Assembly: GCA_002633005.1 (NCBI GenBank)
Contig: NMRA01000119.1
Location: 772,228-836,227, forward strand
Direction: 5' to 3'
DNA length: 64,000 nucleotides
From: Phoronis australis
Taxonomy: Eukaryota; Phoronida; Phoronidae
In this document: positions 53,620 to 64,000 of the stretch, piece by piece
How the letters are laid out: each line of letters begins with the position of its first letter
How positions within the stretch are numbered: position 1 is the stretch's first letter
Position numbers and translations under genes: made by a program
The notes under the pieces: model-generated
The model's input: the letters and a program-made list of their open reading frames with translations, nothing else
What the model was told of the DNA's origin: nothing
Databases searched by the model: none

Positions 53620-55235
53620 CGACCACTATGTGGACGTGATGGATCACCACGTGCGCCACTACCTCGTTGTTGTGAATTCTTTGTTGTGAATTCTTTCCTT
53701 CATTTGCTACCACAAGTTGTCTCCTTTGTGGTCCCTTGGTTACCATACCCTCTTTCCGCAGACTGTGAAACCGGTGACGTCCAGACCTATATTTCACATT
53801 TCGTTAACCGATTCGACGCCGATACTTTTGAGACAATTGCAGCCACGACATGAATTCCAGTATTGATATATCTACTATATGCAGACACCTTTGGAAATTA
53901 ATGGCTATGTTTCACTAATTGCATCCTGTTTAAGGCGACATGCATTCGTGTGTAGCCTTGGGTTCTCAGCGTAGAATGTTATTATTACCACGATCTGTCG
54001 ATGTGAAGTCAATCAAACTGAATGCGCACAAGGCTTGGATGTGCATTACTGCGAAATGACATCCATTTAATTACAGCAATTTCATGAGTTCTGGACAGGG
54101 CTAATTGCTTATGGAATAACCTTTTTACTGCGTAGGTCAGCTACAGAACGTAAGCAAATGGACTACATGGATATATCGATATGAAGCTAGGCATTTATGT
54201 ACAGGACCAAGTAAATGGACTAAATCGAAATAATACTGTTTTAACTTATTCTTTTTTATTGTATCAACATTTAAATTTTCTAATAAAAATTAACCAAATA
54301 AGAGTAGTAAATAAAGTCCCTGTTACTCATGCCAACTTCCGTGAAACCATTTCATCAAAATCGTTTATAACGACGTGACAGCGATTTTTTTTGTGAAAAT
54401 AGCTTCCTTTTCGGTGTGAATATTGACTTCTAGAAAACCTGAACAACAACTACACGTTTGAACTACATGCCCTTTTACCGTAGAAAAGCAGGGAATTGTG
54501 TCTATGACTTTTTTATTTACCCTCAAACAGAGATACAGCCACCTTTACGCCCAAAGTCTTCATTCTTGACGACCAACATCTTCGTTATCAGAAGGAAAAG
54601 TTAACAAATCTAAGAATATGCTCCCTCGGCCATAGGACATAAAATAAGTGTTCTTGACAATCTCATTTGAATCGAACCAAAGAGAAACCAAGGCTTAAAG
54701 TGCTGGAAGCTCTGAAAATCAAAAGGCTTGAATTGACCGATAAAATTCTGCACGTACTTGAAATTCATTGAAGTCGTTTCCAACAGCTTGTATATTTGAT
54801 GCATAGATAATGCGTTTCAAATAGTGTTATGAGTGGTAATGAAAACTATATGTAATGTGAGAATATTGAATTTTTGAAAAGAAAAACTTCCCACGCATAT
54901 GTAGGAAGTCCACAGCGGCAGCCAGCATTTTGGTCTAGGCGAAAACATCTATTGACCTCCAAACGGTCAAATTCATCGTATCAGTACGTATGTCATTTGT
55001 TTTGAACTCTGTGTTTCATTATGGAAAATTCTAAACAAACTACTCAGGTACCAAAATCGAACGATCGTTCCAGGTGCAATACTCTGCGAAAAGGCAACAG
55101 TCCTCTCGCACGTTCCCTTTTTTATTCACATGACTAACGTTTGCCACGTACCTTTGCACCGCCCTTACTTGACAACAAATTTCAATGCCATGACACCAGG
55201 AATTTCCGGTGTATACGCTAAGTTACTGCGCAAAC
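53620..55235. other. No gene recognised
   Basis: Contains a short direct repeat TTGTTGTGAATTCTTT near 53668-53695 and only short frames. Confidence 0.45.
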
Positions 55236-55372
55236 CCGGGTAGAGATCAGTAACGCTAAAATCTAGTCAAAATATCGTGTTCTCATTTAAAATACACGGC
55301 AATATTTAACGTTATCTCGCTAAGTCTTGATTTTTAGTGAGGTCTTAGTGTTACTTAACTCTACCCCGGTCT
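55236..55372. mobile_element. Family A palindromic MITE, copy 4 (diverged)
   Basis: GGGTAGAGATCAGTAACGCT at the left, GTGTTACTTAACTCTACCCC at the right, core AAAATACACGGCAATATTTA. Ends resemble copy 2 more than the others, so these two form a subfamily. Confidence 0.75.
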
Positions 55373-55968
55373 GCTGCAGGAACGCCATTTTTCTTAGGTA
55401 CCTTTATTTATTCGATATTTCGTAGTTTGTTACTTTCTATTGCTTGTGTAGTCCTACTTAGTTGTTTAACATTGTGGCTTCCAAGTGGCTTGTGTGACTA
55501 CACCTCAAACTTTTCTTCCTTCATGAAAGTCAGTTCATGGCCACATAGTACTAGACCCTCCAGATACTGAATTCCACAATGTCAGAAATACCCCGTGTGC
55601 GATATTTTACGAATCATTGAGGTTACGTTCACAAAGACGTTTCGTAGACGCAATTCACACTCCCGAGTAAAGCTTGTTTTGTCACATGGCTCAGTTGTAA
55701 TGTATGGCGATATCTCAAAAGGAATTTGCTCTACGCAACGCAGTCCTGGGCTGTGTTCCGTAAACTCAAGAATTTCGTGAAAGAAATGTAGTGATGGGCT
55801 TAGGTTTCAATTAAAACCACTATGCTGCTTTATTAATGGCTGACTGGAACTCCCGAGAATACAGTCAGTGTAACCTAAAAATCATATGACGTAACACTAC
55901 TAAAAGAGGGTGCTACCACAGGAAGATAGTGTGATCAGTTGCTTCGTTTACAGTGCTACAAAAGGTAG

Positions 55969-56040
55969 CAGGGGCGGATACAGGATTTTGAGTTAGGGTG
56001 TAATTAAAAAACAGAGCCTTTAATTTAGTCAAAACAATTG
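55969..56040. mobile_element. Fragment of a hAT-like MITE
   Basis: CAGGGGCGGATACAGGATTT matches the terminal motif at 12261-12412. The other end is not found. Confidence 0.45.
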
Positions 56041-56444
56041 GGGACTTAGTCCTTAAATTAGGGGCGTTTCATGAAAAGATCCCAATTTATTTTCGATAAC
56101 ATTGAGAATTCAACTTTGAGTTCACTATCGATTTGTATCAAAGCCAAAGGTTGACTTAGTAGTGAGTTTAAAATAATATAAGAAAGGACAGTCGGTGTCT
56201 TCGTAAGTCCAGAAATACGCAGTACTTAGATTTAGGGAACTCAGTGGCAGCCGGGCACAGTTCCCTGAGGAGATTACCATCAATTTCAACTTCATGTAAC
56301 TGTGCCGTTGAGGCCGGTGGTATGGAAGTTATTGCTCACTGGATAGCAACGTTTACGTCGCATTATCGTGCGTCACGTAGCTAATGCTCAGCAATGCACG
56401 AGACATGCAACAACCAAACTTATCCAGTCCATAAGATCTTTTGT

Positions 56445-56765
56445 GTGAACTCAAAATAACTGCCTGTTATTATGCGCTCGAGTACATTTATAGTTCACAC
56501 GGATGATCGTCCAATCCTACTTTGCGGCACTAGATGACCTCACCACTAAAGCTATAATTCTGCGTCTGAACTGAAATCCTGAGTTTTACTGGACTTTAGC
56601 TCAAATTTAGGGGTCATAAAGCGCGAACTTGGATTAGACACTCATCTACATATGACATGACATTCTCGAGCAAAAATATAGACTCTTTCCTTGAGTTCGT
56701 GTAAAAGTAGTTAATGGAAATGTCAAAACAACTTTGAGTTCGATTTTGAGTATGCGTACAATTAA
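56445..56765. mobile_element. Family E fold-back element, copy 3
   Basis: GTGTGAACTCAAAATAACTG and TATGCGCTCGAGTACATTTA on the left pair with GACATTCTCGAGCAAAAATA and CTTGAGTTCGTGTAAAAGTA on the right. Confidence 0.62.
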
Positions 56766-56769
56766 GGAT

Positions 56770-58440
56770 AGGGAAGGAAAATGTGGGGCCACCTTACTTG
56801 GGTGGTGTAGATTCCGCCAGGATTTTGACTGACGGCTTAACTGACCAATCAGAACGCAACATTCTTGACACACCTTCGCCTCCGTTTCCAAGCCGCCATT
56901 TTATCCGACAACCGTCACGTTGTCAGTGACTTTTCACAACGAGGCGGAGCTTGCGATAGGTGATGGTCATGGGTAGCTAAGAAATTGCGGTAGCAGGAGT
57001 TGAAAATGCTGCTGCGATCTGTAGGGGGAGGGGATAGCTCAGGATATAGGGCTCGGAAAAAACAAAACCAGGCACCGATCAAAAGCATAAAATCGAGAAC
57101 AACCGAGGGTCATAAATTACAAATGAGAGGGCAATGACTATGCACTTAGCCAACCCCGAATTCGAAACAAATTCTTATACGCTTTTAATATTGCAACTCG
57201 CACTGTTAAAGCAAATCAATATCAACACTGCGTCGAGCAACACGGAAAACCTCAACTGACGATTTCCCATAAAAGTGTCTGAATCATGTTCACATTTTTT
57301 GAAAACATTAAGTGGCAAAGTAATTTCCTTGGTAACATATCTCATTTCGTTTAACCCAACATTTGACCACATGATTTAAAAAACGATAATTGTTTTCTGG
57401 TGAAGCGTATCTTTACCTGATCATTTCCGACTCCGTGGTTCTTATAAAGGAGGGCAAACAAGTAATGAGAACTTTGTGAATATTTTTTTTAAATTAGCAA
57501 AAGTCATTAACTGCCAACGATATTATACTGAACCCTGATTCGAACGTTAATAGCTGCGTGCATTCTAAGGCCATCGTACACCACTGACTTATCTACTCAA
57601 CTGCATTATTGAAATGTAATATAACCTCCTGGATTTCTTGCTGCCTTTAATCTTGCAATACGATAATTGGGAAAACCCAGTTTTGGCCGCAAAAATACGT
57701 TTGCTATTCCAACATCATAATGACATATAGAAGCATATTTGTCATTTCATTACACTGGATATTTATTCCGTGTGTAAATTACTATGGTAACATGAACATT
57801 TGTGTTTGTTTCAAGTTACAGCATGCAATAAAGTACAAAATTTAGCAGCAATAGTCCTATATATCCACACATAAACTCTCTGTCGACCACTGTAAAATGA
57901 TTGGGTACATGTACCAAGACTGCCCCCNCACCAAGACTGCCCCCCCCCCCCAAATGTACGCCCATCGGCGCCTACTGATTATAAGCCCATGGGCTTACGT
58001 TCGCAGCCAAAATCATAATTTTCAGGCCGGTTTCCCAAACACAACACCATTAAAGAATGTGTTATTCGAACACAAGGCTTTATTCATATTTCAGTCGGTC
58101 ACCGTTGCATTCAATTGTTTTAGACACCCGTTTTTATCAGCATGATGCCTTTTTTAAGAACGTATATGCAAATAGACACATACTTTCTAAGACCTATTTT
58201 ATGATGCTTTTTATCTTTATAGCCTCAGTTTACAAAAGTACGACCGGGCCCAACCTGGAGAACCAGAAAAGTGCGCCGAGGGATTCACTATCAAAAATTC
58301 CCGGCAGTACAAAATAGTATTTCGTGTTGAATTATTTGAAAGAAAACCATTGTACACCAATTAAACTACTTGTATGGGTACACGGTGTTGTGAAACACTA
58401 CAAAGCAGCTGTAATCCCGCTTTCCATCACAGAAACCAGC
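56770..58440. other. No gene recognised; single-N join in a poly-C stretch at 57928
   Basis: ACCAAGACTGCCCCC is repeated on both sides of the N at 57928, again marking an unresolved short repeat. Short open frames only. Confidence 0.5.
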
Positions 58441-59062
58441 CTCCCGTTCAGTAACGCTAGGACCTCGCTAAACTCGCTGGTTCCCTGGATGCCGCTAGGT
58501 GGCCAGTAGCCAGCACGCAGGTATCACTTAATTTTCCTCGGGAATTGTCTTTACCCCGGCGTTTCTGATTGGCTAGCCGAATTCTCAACAATTAAAGCAG
58601 CGCTTTACGCAAACAAACTGGCATGAGTGATGGACTGAAGTGTAAATGTGGTCTGTTGTACAGACAAATCGGTGCTTAAAATTTATGTTCAGGAAATGTG
58701 AATCCTAGAAATTGTGATTGCGCCTTTTCGGATTGCATCTTTCTACTGTCGATGACGAACTATTTGCTGCGACGCCACTTGCATGAAGGCTAAAAATCGT
58801 TCGCAGTCCGCCATTTTTTCACGGTAATGTAAAGCTAACCAATGACTGCTGAGGTTACATCAACCAACTTGAATGCTAAAGCGCATGCCAGTGCGTGATA
58901 CCTGCGTCCTGGCTGGGCACGCTAGGGAACAGCCAGCTCGCTAAAAAGCAAGACTTCGCGAGATTACGTGAGATATTGCTGTGTATTTTAGATAAGATCA
59001 CGTGGCTGTGGCTGGATTTTAGCTAGGTCTTAGCGTAGGTCCTAGCGTTACTGAACGCACGC
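58441..59062. mobile_element. Family A MITE, copy 5, interrupted by a family B element
   Basis: The left 32 bases (CTCCCGTTCAGTAACGCTAG..) and the right part from 58937 (CTCGCTAAAAAGCAAGACTT.. to ..GCGTTACTGAACGCACGC) make one complete family A element when the 464-bp insert is removed. The insert is bordered on both sides by CTCGCTAAA. Confidence 0.88.
58473..58936. mobile_element. Family B element, copy 2, nested in family A
   Basis: Starts CTCGCTGGTTCCCTGGATGC and ends GGCACGCTAGGGAACAGCCAG. It shares long stretches with copy 1 (GTAGCCAGCACGCAGGTATC, GCGCTTTACGCAAACAAACT, AAATTTATGTTCAGGAAATG, GTAAAGCTAACCAATGACTG). The 9-bp duplication CTCGCTAAA lies at 58464-58472 and 58937-58945. Confidence 0.87.
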
Positions 59063-59088
59063 CAGCTTTTTATTTAGATCACTTACCT

Positions 59089-59310
59089 TTTCGTAATTGG
59101 TCTCAAAATTTTCCACTCTAAAAACTGGTGGGGTTTCTGGACTTCGAAATAACTGACAGTTTGTTACTGCTTGAGGTCACACGGCCACACGGCGTTGACT
59201 TGTCACGTCGTGTTCCTCAAACAATAACGGACTGTCAGCTCTTTATAAGCCCAGAAATCACTTCTCATAAAAGCAAGTAACAAGTTTGAGACCAATTTTT
59301 GTCTAAGTCA
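59089..59310. mobile_element. Family F fold-back element, copy 2
   Basis: TACCTTTTCGTAATTGGTCT and a GTTGACTTGTCACG core match the copy at 50262-50447. The right arm ends AAGTTTGAGACCAATTTTTG. Diverged. Confidence 0.55.
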
Positions 59311-59319
59311 TACTTTCGC

Positions 59320-60655
59320 TTTTTGGATTTTGAGCCGAACGTGGGTTGATCCTGGCAGCTGTCGCTTTCGTATTATTCAGCCCGCAAAACGTGTACATAA
59401 TTGGTCAATGACGAGGTTTCTTTCAAAGGAGTAATAAAACCCGCATGTTCTGCCAAAGAAATCATTGTTGCTTTCGATCACTAACCGTTATCAAATTGGC
59501 TTCTTGTTCTTTTCTCATATTAGAAATTATTTCTAGACCTGATAATTCCACAATGTTTCAGATCAGGCTCATTGACTGTTACGCCAGTTTGAACTCTGGG
59601 CGTACTCTCAAACAGGAGATGAATGTTACGTGCCGCTCAGAACGGTGGCTTTATCACGACCAGTTTCCCAACGAAAGGCAGAATGGAGAATCTTGACCAA
59701 GTACCTTGTCCTGTATTCTACAGCTGCTCACGTTACACACGTGGCCAAAGGTCACGACAGTTCATGAACCAGAAAGTGTATGTCCCTGATGAGTGGTGAC
59801 TGTCATATTGTGGAAAAAAATTTGTGACTGACGTTGAATCAACTTTTTGTTTAAAAACCCCTTTTGTAATAATTATAAATAACATATAAGAATTAAGAAG
59901 AAAGCGTTCAAAAAATCTACAAAGCTGTTGTGGTTGCTCGGCCTAAATGCGGGTAACGAACGTGACCATGGTGATCAGCATCCAAGGCGGTCAAATAAGC
60001 CGATTTTTGCTGTTCAGTCCTCTAATTTTCAGCAAACTCTTTGGTCAATACTTGTCACTTAACGTTCATCCAATGAACTCTATATGATAAATCATTTCAC
60101 CATGTGGTAAATTTGAACGATATACTGAGTCTTGGAGTTGTGGCGGAACACGAGTGAATAAGTGTCCGTATTTGAAGCCAGATGAATCAGGATAATGAAA
60201 ATTAACCCTTTGTGCCAAAAATGCATAAAGAGCTTTGATAATTCGCTTTTAGTTGTAGTTGTTGATATTAAACATTCTATAATGTCGCAAACCTTTGAGG
60301 AAGCATGTGCCAACATAACAGCTTTTAAAGCGGCTATAAACCCATTGACGTTCAGCCCGAGATTTTGGCACTGAACTCACCAACCATCACGAAATAGCTC
60401 ACTTACGAGTTTCTCGTTAGTCAATGTGACGTCACCGGAAGGGGGGTAAAACCCGTCATATTGTTCTTGTTTTGCCCCGAGTCTTTGCTACACGCGCTAA
60501 ATCTTACTGGAGTTCTTATGGTGTATTTTACGTTTAAAACGTTAACACAACTTAAGAGGTGGTAGATGGATTGTGGAATAAACTGTGAATGGACGAAGAA
60601 AATGTGAACTTGTTATGTTGTGCGAAGGTGTGAAGGGACTGAAATTAGAACTCAA
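59320..60655. other. No gene recognised
   Basis: Short frames only, no domain, no splice-supported exon. Confidence 0.45.
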
Positions 60656-60658
60656 CCC

Positions 60659-60811
60659 GCCTCCCGTTCAGTAACGCTAGGAACTCGCCAAAAAGCAAGA
60701 CTTCGCGAGATTACGTGAGACATTGCCGTGTATTTTAAATAAGAACACGTGACTTTGACTAGGTTTTAGCTAGGTCCTAGCGTAGGTCCTAGCGTCTACT
60801 GAACGCACGCC
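60659..60811. mobile_element. Family A palindromic MITE, copy 6
   Basis: GCCTCCCGTTCAGTAACGCT at the left, GTCCTAGCGTCTACTGAACG and CACGCC at the right; the core is close to copies 3 and 5. Confidence 0.87.
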
Positions 60812-60952
60812 CAGTCTAGGCCTGAATGCCGCGGGCATACAGGGGCGATAGTGTATCCCCATAAAAAGTAACTCACTTCAAAATACAGCAAATAAAATCA
60901 AATAAAACATGCATATGTGCACATGGAGTTATAATTAATACATACCCTGATA

Positions 60953-61043
60953 CTGGGTACAATTTAGTCTACGAATAACTTGAACATATCCATGGAAATC
61001 TCGCGGTTCGCTGGAGTTTCTCTCACTTGGCTCCATTTTGAGG
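60953..61043 (-). CDS. Possible first coding exon of an unknown gene
   Basis: The minus strand reads AAAATGGAGCC (good start context), 30 open codons beginning MEPSERNSSEPRDFHGY, and a possible donor ATCAGG/GTATGT. Codon use is neutral and no domain is visible. It does not look like the missing start of the SCP gene, although its exit phase (1) would fit. Confidence 0.2.
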
Positions 61044-61049
61044 AAGTTA

Positions 61050-62940
61050 CGTGACGTCACAGTTAAGTCTCTCGTAATCTCGCGTTATTGTTATGAACTC
61101 GCAAAATGACTATTGATCTCAAAGTGCTTCTTAGTCATTATAGTGGTTGACCTAGAAATGACTGTGAGACGTTAGCAGTTGTAGAATATATAGGTCAATG
61201 TGCTTGGTCAAGATTCTTCATTCTACCTAGGAACCAGTACCAACGTCGGAAAGGGTGTCTTTTCTGACGAAACAATGCCCTACGAACTTCGAGATTTCAA
61301 AACTCTACGAAGGATTCCTTTTTCCAGCTAGACTTCAAAAATCTATACAGAAATGTAATTAATATTATGTTTTAGCTTGACAACGGGAAACCAGGTCCCA
61401 AGCTTGTCGCATGAAGATCGGTAGATAGGCGTATCCATTGTTCACTTCAAGTTCGTAAAGATAGGTGATAAACCATACCACGCGCTTACGCTCGTCGCAT
61501 TGATCTCGCAAGTTAAACAATGCCTTGCGACCTCCATACGACTTTATTTGGCATAGCTTCTCGTCTTGTGTTGTTTCGAGCTAAAATAGTTTACAATTCA
61601 GCTTTCCAAGAGTCCTTACGAAATGGTTAGGTTAACGGGATTAAACCCTTACAAAAGGATGATATCTCAAAATCTTATGAAAGGGTGACTTTTTCGTGAA
61701 AGTTCCATACAATAGAGTTTTTTTTTCTACACCACTTTCTTCCTTTATGACAACTTCGTACGCTCAATTTTGGAGCCGATGACGTCAGTAAAAATTGAGT
61801 GATTTGGAATGATAGTCCTGTTTTCATGAAGTCCCCCTGGGGTCAGTATTCATGCCGTTGGTTAGCATTCGATACAAACAAAAGCAAGACTTTAAGTCAT
61901 TACAATGGCACACTATTACTATCGCCTATAACAAGAGATCCCAGGAATAGTTTGAAAGTTTCTGTGCCCAAACACCCCTGCAGTATTCACCTAATGATAG
62001 CATAAATTCAATATAAAGCGCTGTTTTCTCCGTTTACCCAATTAGACCAATTTCTATTTTATTGTCGGGTCTCCATAAAGAGCAAAGTAAAAATCGGCTT
62101 GTTAACTCAACCTGATTGTCTATCACTATACTGCGCACGCGCTGCGCAAGCCTAACGCTAAACCATGGACTCGTGTATTCGAAAACTGACCAATCACATA
62201 GCATATTCGAAGCGTAGCACACGATTGGTCAATTTCCGAGTCATGTTTTGAGCAAAATTCAAAATATTTGATTCAAGATTGAAGCTTTTCTAGTCTTGGT
62301 AGTCATTAAGTTTGTGTGATATTGTCTATACTTGAGTAACATTTCCTAACATTGAATTTTGAACAAATTGTGCTTTGATAATCGTAACAAGGAACGGTCA
62401 AGTAATCTTAGTAGTTTTATTTACATTAGAATGTGCGAAAACGAGTATGCGCTGCACTGGAGGGTGTAGATAGCCCTAAAATATAATTCGGGGTGTTAGA
62501 ATAAGTATTGAATAAGTAATTAGCACAGTTTCATTTAAGTTGCCCAAAATTTGTGCATATGTACTTTTAAACCATGGGCTCATATTTGTTTACATATATT
62601 TTTGACGTCAAGATCTATATTAGATGATGTTTACTACTTTGGCTCTGGGGTCAAAGCACTCTAAAGATTCTAGAAATTTCCGAGAGCAAATCGTAACAGC
62701 CAATGATGTGATTAGATCAGATCATGTGTTTTTTATTAGTCAATCGTTAAGTAAGTACATTATTATAGTTTAGGCAGAAGTCTTGAAAATACTCAGATGG
62801 GATTAAGTAGTTGAAGCTAGAAGACTTGCTACAATGTACATAAGAAATTGTGCAACAGAGCCATCTCGTGGAATATTCTAAAGAAGATCTTGGCAAGGGC
62901 AAGGGTCAACGAACAGGAAGTTAACTAAGAGCTTGTCACT
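61050..62940. other. No gene recognised
   Basis: AT-rich with short frames. Nothing supportable. Confidence 0.45.
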
Positions 62941-62943
62941 TGC

Positions 62944-63077
62944 ATCGTGGGTAAGTAGTGGATACTGACTATACGTGTTGCGTCACGAGAAACTGTGACC
63001 ACCAAGAGGAATCGTGGGTAGAAGATATTGCCTACAAGTTTTGCGTCACGAAGGACTGTGACCAGCAAGTACACTGT
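62944..63077. repeat. Diverged tandem duplication, 2 x 67 bp
   Basis: ATCGTGGGTA..GTTGCGTCACGAGAAACTGTGACC and ATCGTGGGTA..TTTGCGTCACGAAGGACTGTGACC start 67 bp apart. The minus strand reads VTVSRDA and VTVLRDA, but there is no further sign of a gene. Confidence 0.7.
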
Positions 63078-63479
63078 CGCCGTACAGTGTGTGTTTGTGT
63101 TAGTTTGAAGATTCACCAACAGGACTGCCATCCAAGATGTGTCGAGTCCTCCAGCTTGGATAGCAGATAAGACGTTTGTTTATTTATAGTTGATTGATTG
63201 AAGTAATCCTTACAGAGGGCGCTAGCGTAGTTACTCTTCTTCATAGTTAGATTACTTAATTAACAACAGGTTTCACTTCTCTTAATTAGTGGTTATCATA
63301 CAACAAATTGATTACTGGATTTAATCATTCTCTCTTCATCTACACACAATCTCAAAGCATAGCTACCTTTTAAACAAGCCCACAGTCATCATCTGACACG
63401 GGGTTTTACCGAAATTACTGTATTTCATACACTCGAGATACGGTTCATCTAATTATCCTTAGAATAGGTCACTCGCGGG

Positions 63480-63600
63480 ATAAAATCTCCATTTTGTAAC
63501 AACCCGAATAAGGCCTCCAAGTGGAAAATGAGCATGAAATCTTACAAACCTCAAATCCCGTTGTGCTGTATTAGGTTTGTTAGCACCACGGTGCCAAGAG
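63480..63600. repeat. Weak dispersed repeat shared with 18400-18500
   Basis: AAGTGGAAAAT..GAAATCTTACAAACCTCA..TGTGCTGTA..GGTTTGTTAGCAC resembles AAGTGGAAAATC..GAAGTCTTACAAACCTCAG..TGTGCAGTAACAGGCTAACAC. Nature unknown. The remaining sequence to the window end holds nothing recognisable. Confidence 0.4.
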
Positions 63601-64000
63601 ATGTGGGACAAAAATACACCTTGTACTTTTCTCGCAAATTCCTATTTCCAAAACTTTTTTTAACTGATTACAAGGACCTTGCTCGGCTGAGCGATGATTT
63701 GCCTTAAAATGTTAAAATTGCTTTATAGATTTTTGTTTTGTTCCTTTCCTTGTAAACTAGGACAAAACTGTACGATGGTTAAGTGCCCTTCTGGTATTGC
63801 CGTGCGTACGAGTATATTAGCTATCGCTACTTAGCCTCGAGTTTGTTAACGACAGCGCGGAGTTGTAATTAAGTGGTTCTTTTGTAGCAACAATTGGCGC
63901 ATTTCCCATGGACGGAAGATTGAAGAACACTTGAATTAAATTATATCTATACACGCACGTTGAATGTTCAACTTACTCATACGCAAGTATGGTATAGAAA

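Noticed and set aside
1-64000. CRISPR arrays, bacterial operons, prophage or viral genes
   Set aside because: Nothing of the kind seen. All regular repeats are explained by the mucin coding arrays, microsatellites or fold-back elements, and no reverse transcriptase, integrase or transposase motif was recognised.

Overview
The window is animal nuclear DNA, most likely from a marine invertebrate. Supporting evidence: intron-rich genes with GT-AG junctions, long spacers full of short fold-back transposons, a sarcoplasmic calcium-binding protein gene (a family known from invertebrates and amphioxus, not vertebrates), a SEA-domain mucin, and about 4 percent divergence between what look like two unmerged haplotypes. 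Frequent GTAGGCCTAC-like and TACATGTA-like words would fit an echinoderm, hemichordate, amphioxus or lophotrochozoan, but I cannot name the species. All three confidently identified genes lie on the minus strand. Several gaps (one of 244 N and six single N) fall inside repeats.

Layout. 1-1.1 kb: probable 3' end of an unrecognised plus-strand gene, interrupted by a CT microsatellite and gap. 1.1-9.6 kb: no gene recognised, fold-back elements only. 9.7-25.7 kb (minus): a cell-surface mucin. From the N-terminal side it reads: a Gln/Pro/Thr-rich stretch, Thr/Ser/Pro tandem repeats of about 29 residues that nearly all carry an N-glycosylation sequon, and three SEA domains, each split over three exons with the same intron phases and each keeping the G-SV autoproteolysis site. 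A transmembrane exon and a tail with a Cys-Cys juxtamembrane pair and an NPSY motif follow. The 5' end of the gene (signal peptide) was not found. 26-43 kb: mostly non-coding. Scattered pieces look like exons, including degenerate von Willebrand A-like fragments at 33.7-33.9 and 37.8-38.9 kb. 43.5-44.6 kb (minus): an essentially complete, rhodopsin-like peptide-type GPCR lacking the DRY motif. 47.3-52.4 kb (minus): five exons of a sarcoplasmic calcium-binding protein, lacking only the first short coding part. 52.4-64 kb: repeats, with no confident gene.

Mobile and repetitive DNA is the second theme. Family A (150-bp palindromic MITE) has six copies. Family B (0.46-0.58 kb) has two copies, one nested inside a family A copy with a 9-bp target duplication. 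Family C (CATGGGCGGCGC ends) has seven copies. Family E (fold-back rich in CTCGAG/GAGTTC words) has three, family F two, and hAT-like GGGGCGGATCC termini also occur. There are two long hairpins (arms of about 85 and 135 bp), a tRNA-derived SINE-like head, and several tandem repeats. The genes do not form an operon or an obvious pathway; the link between neighbours is only shared strand.
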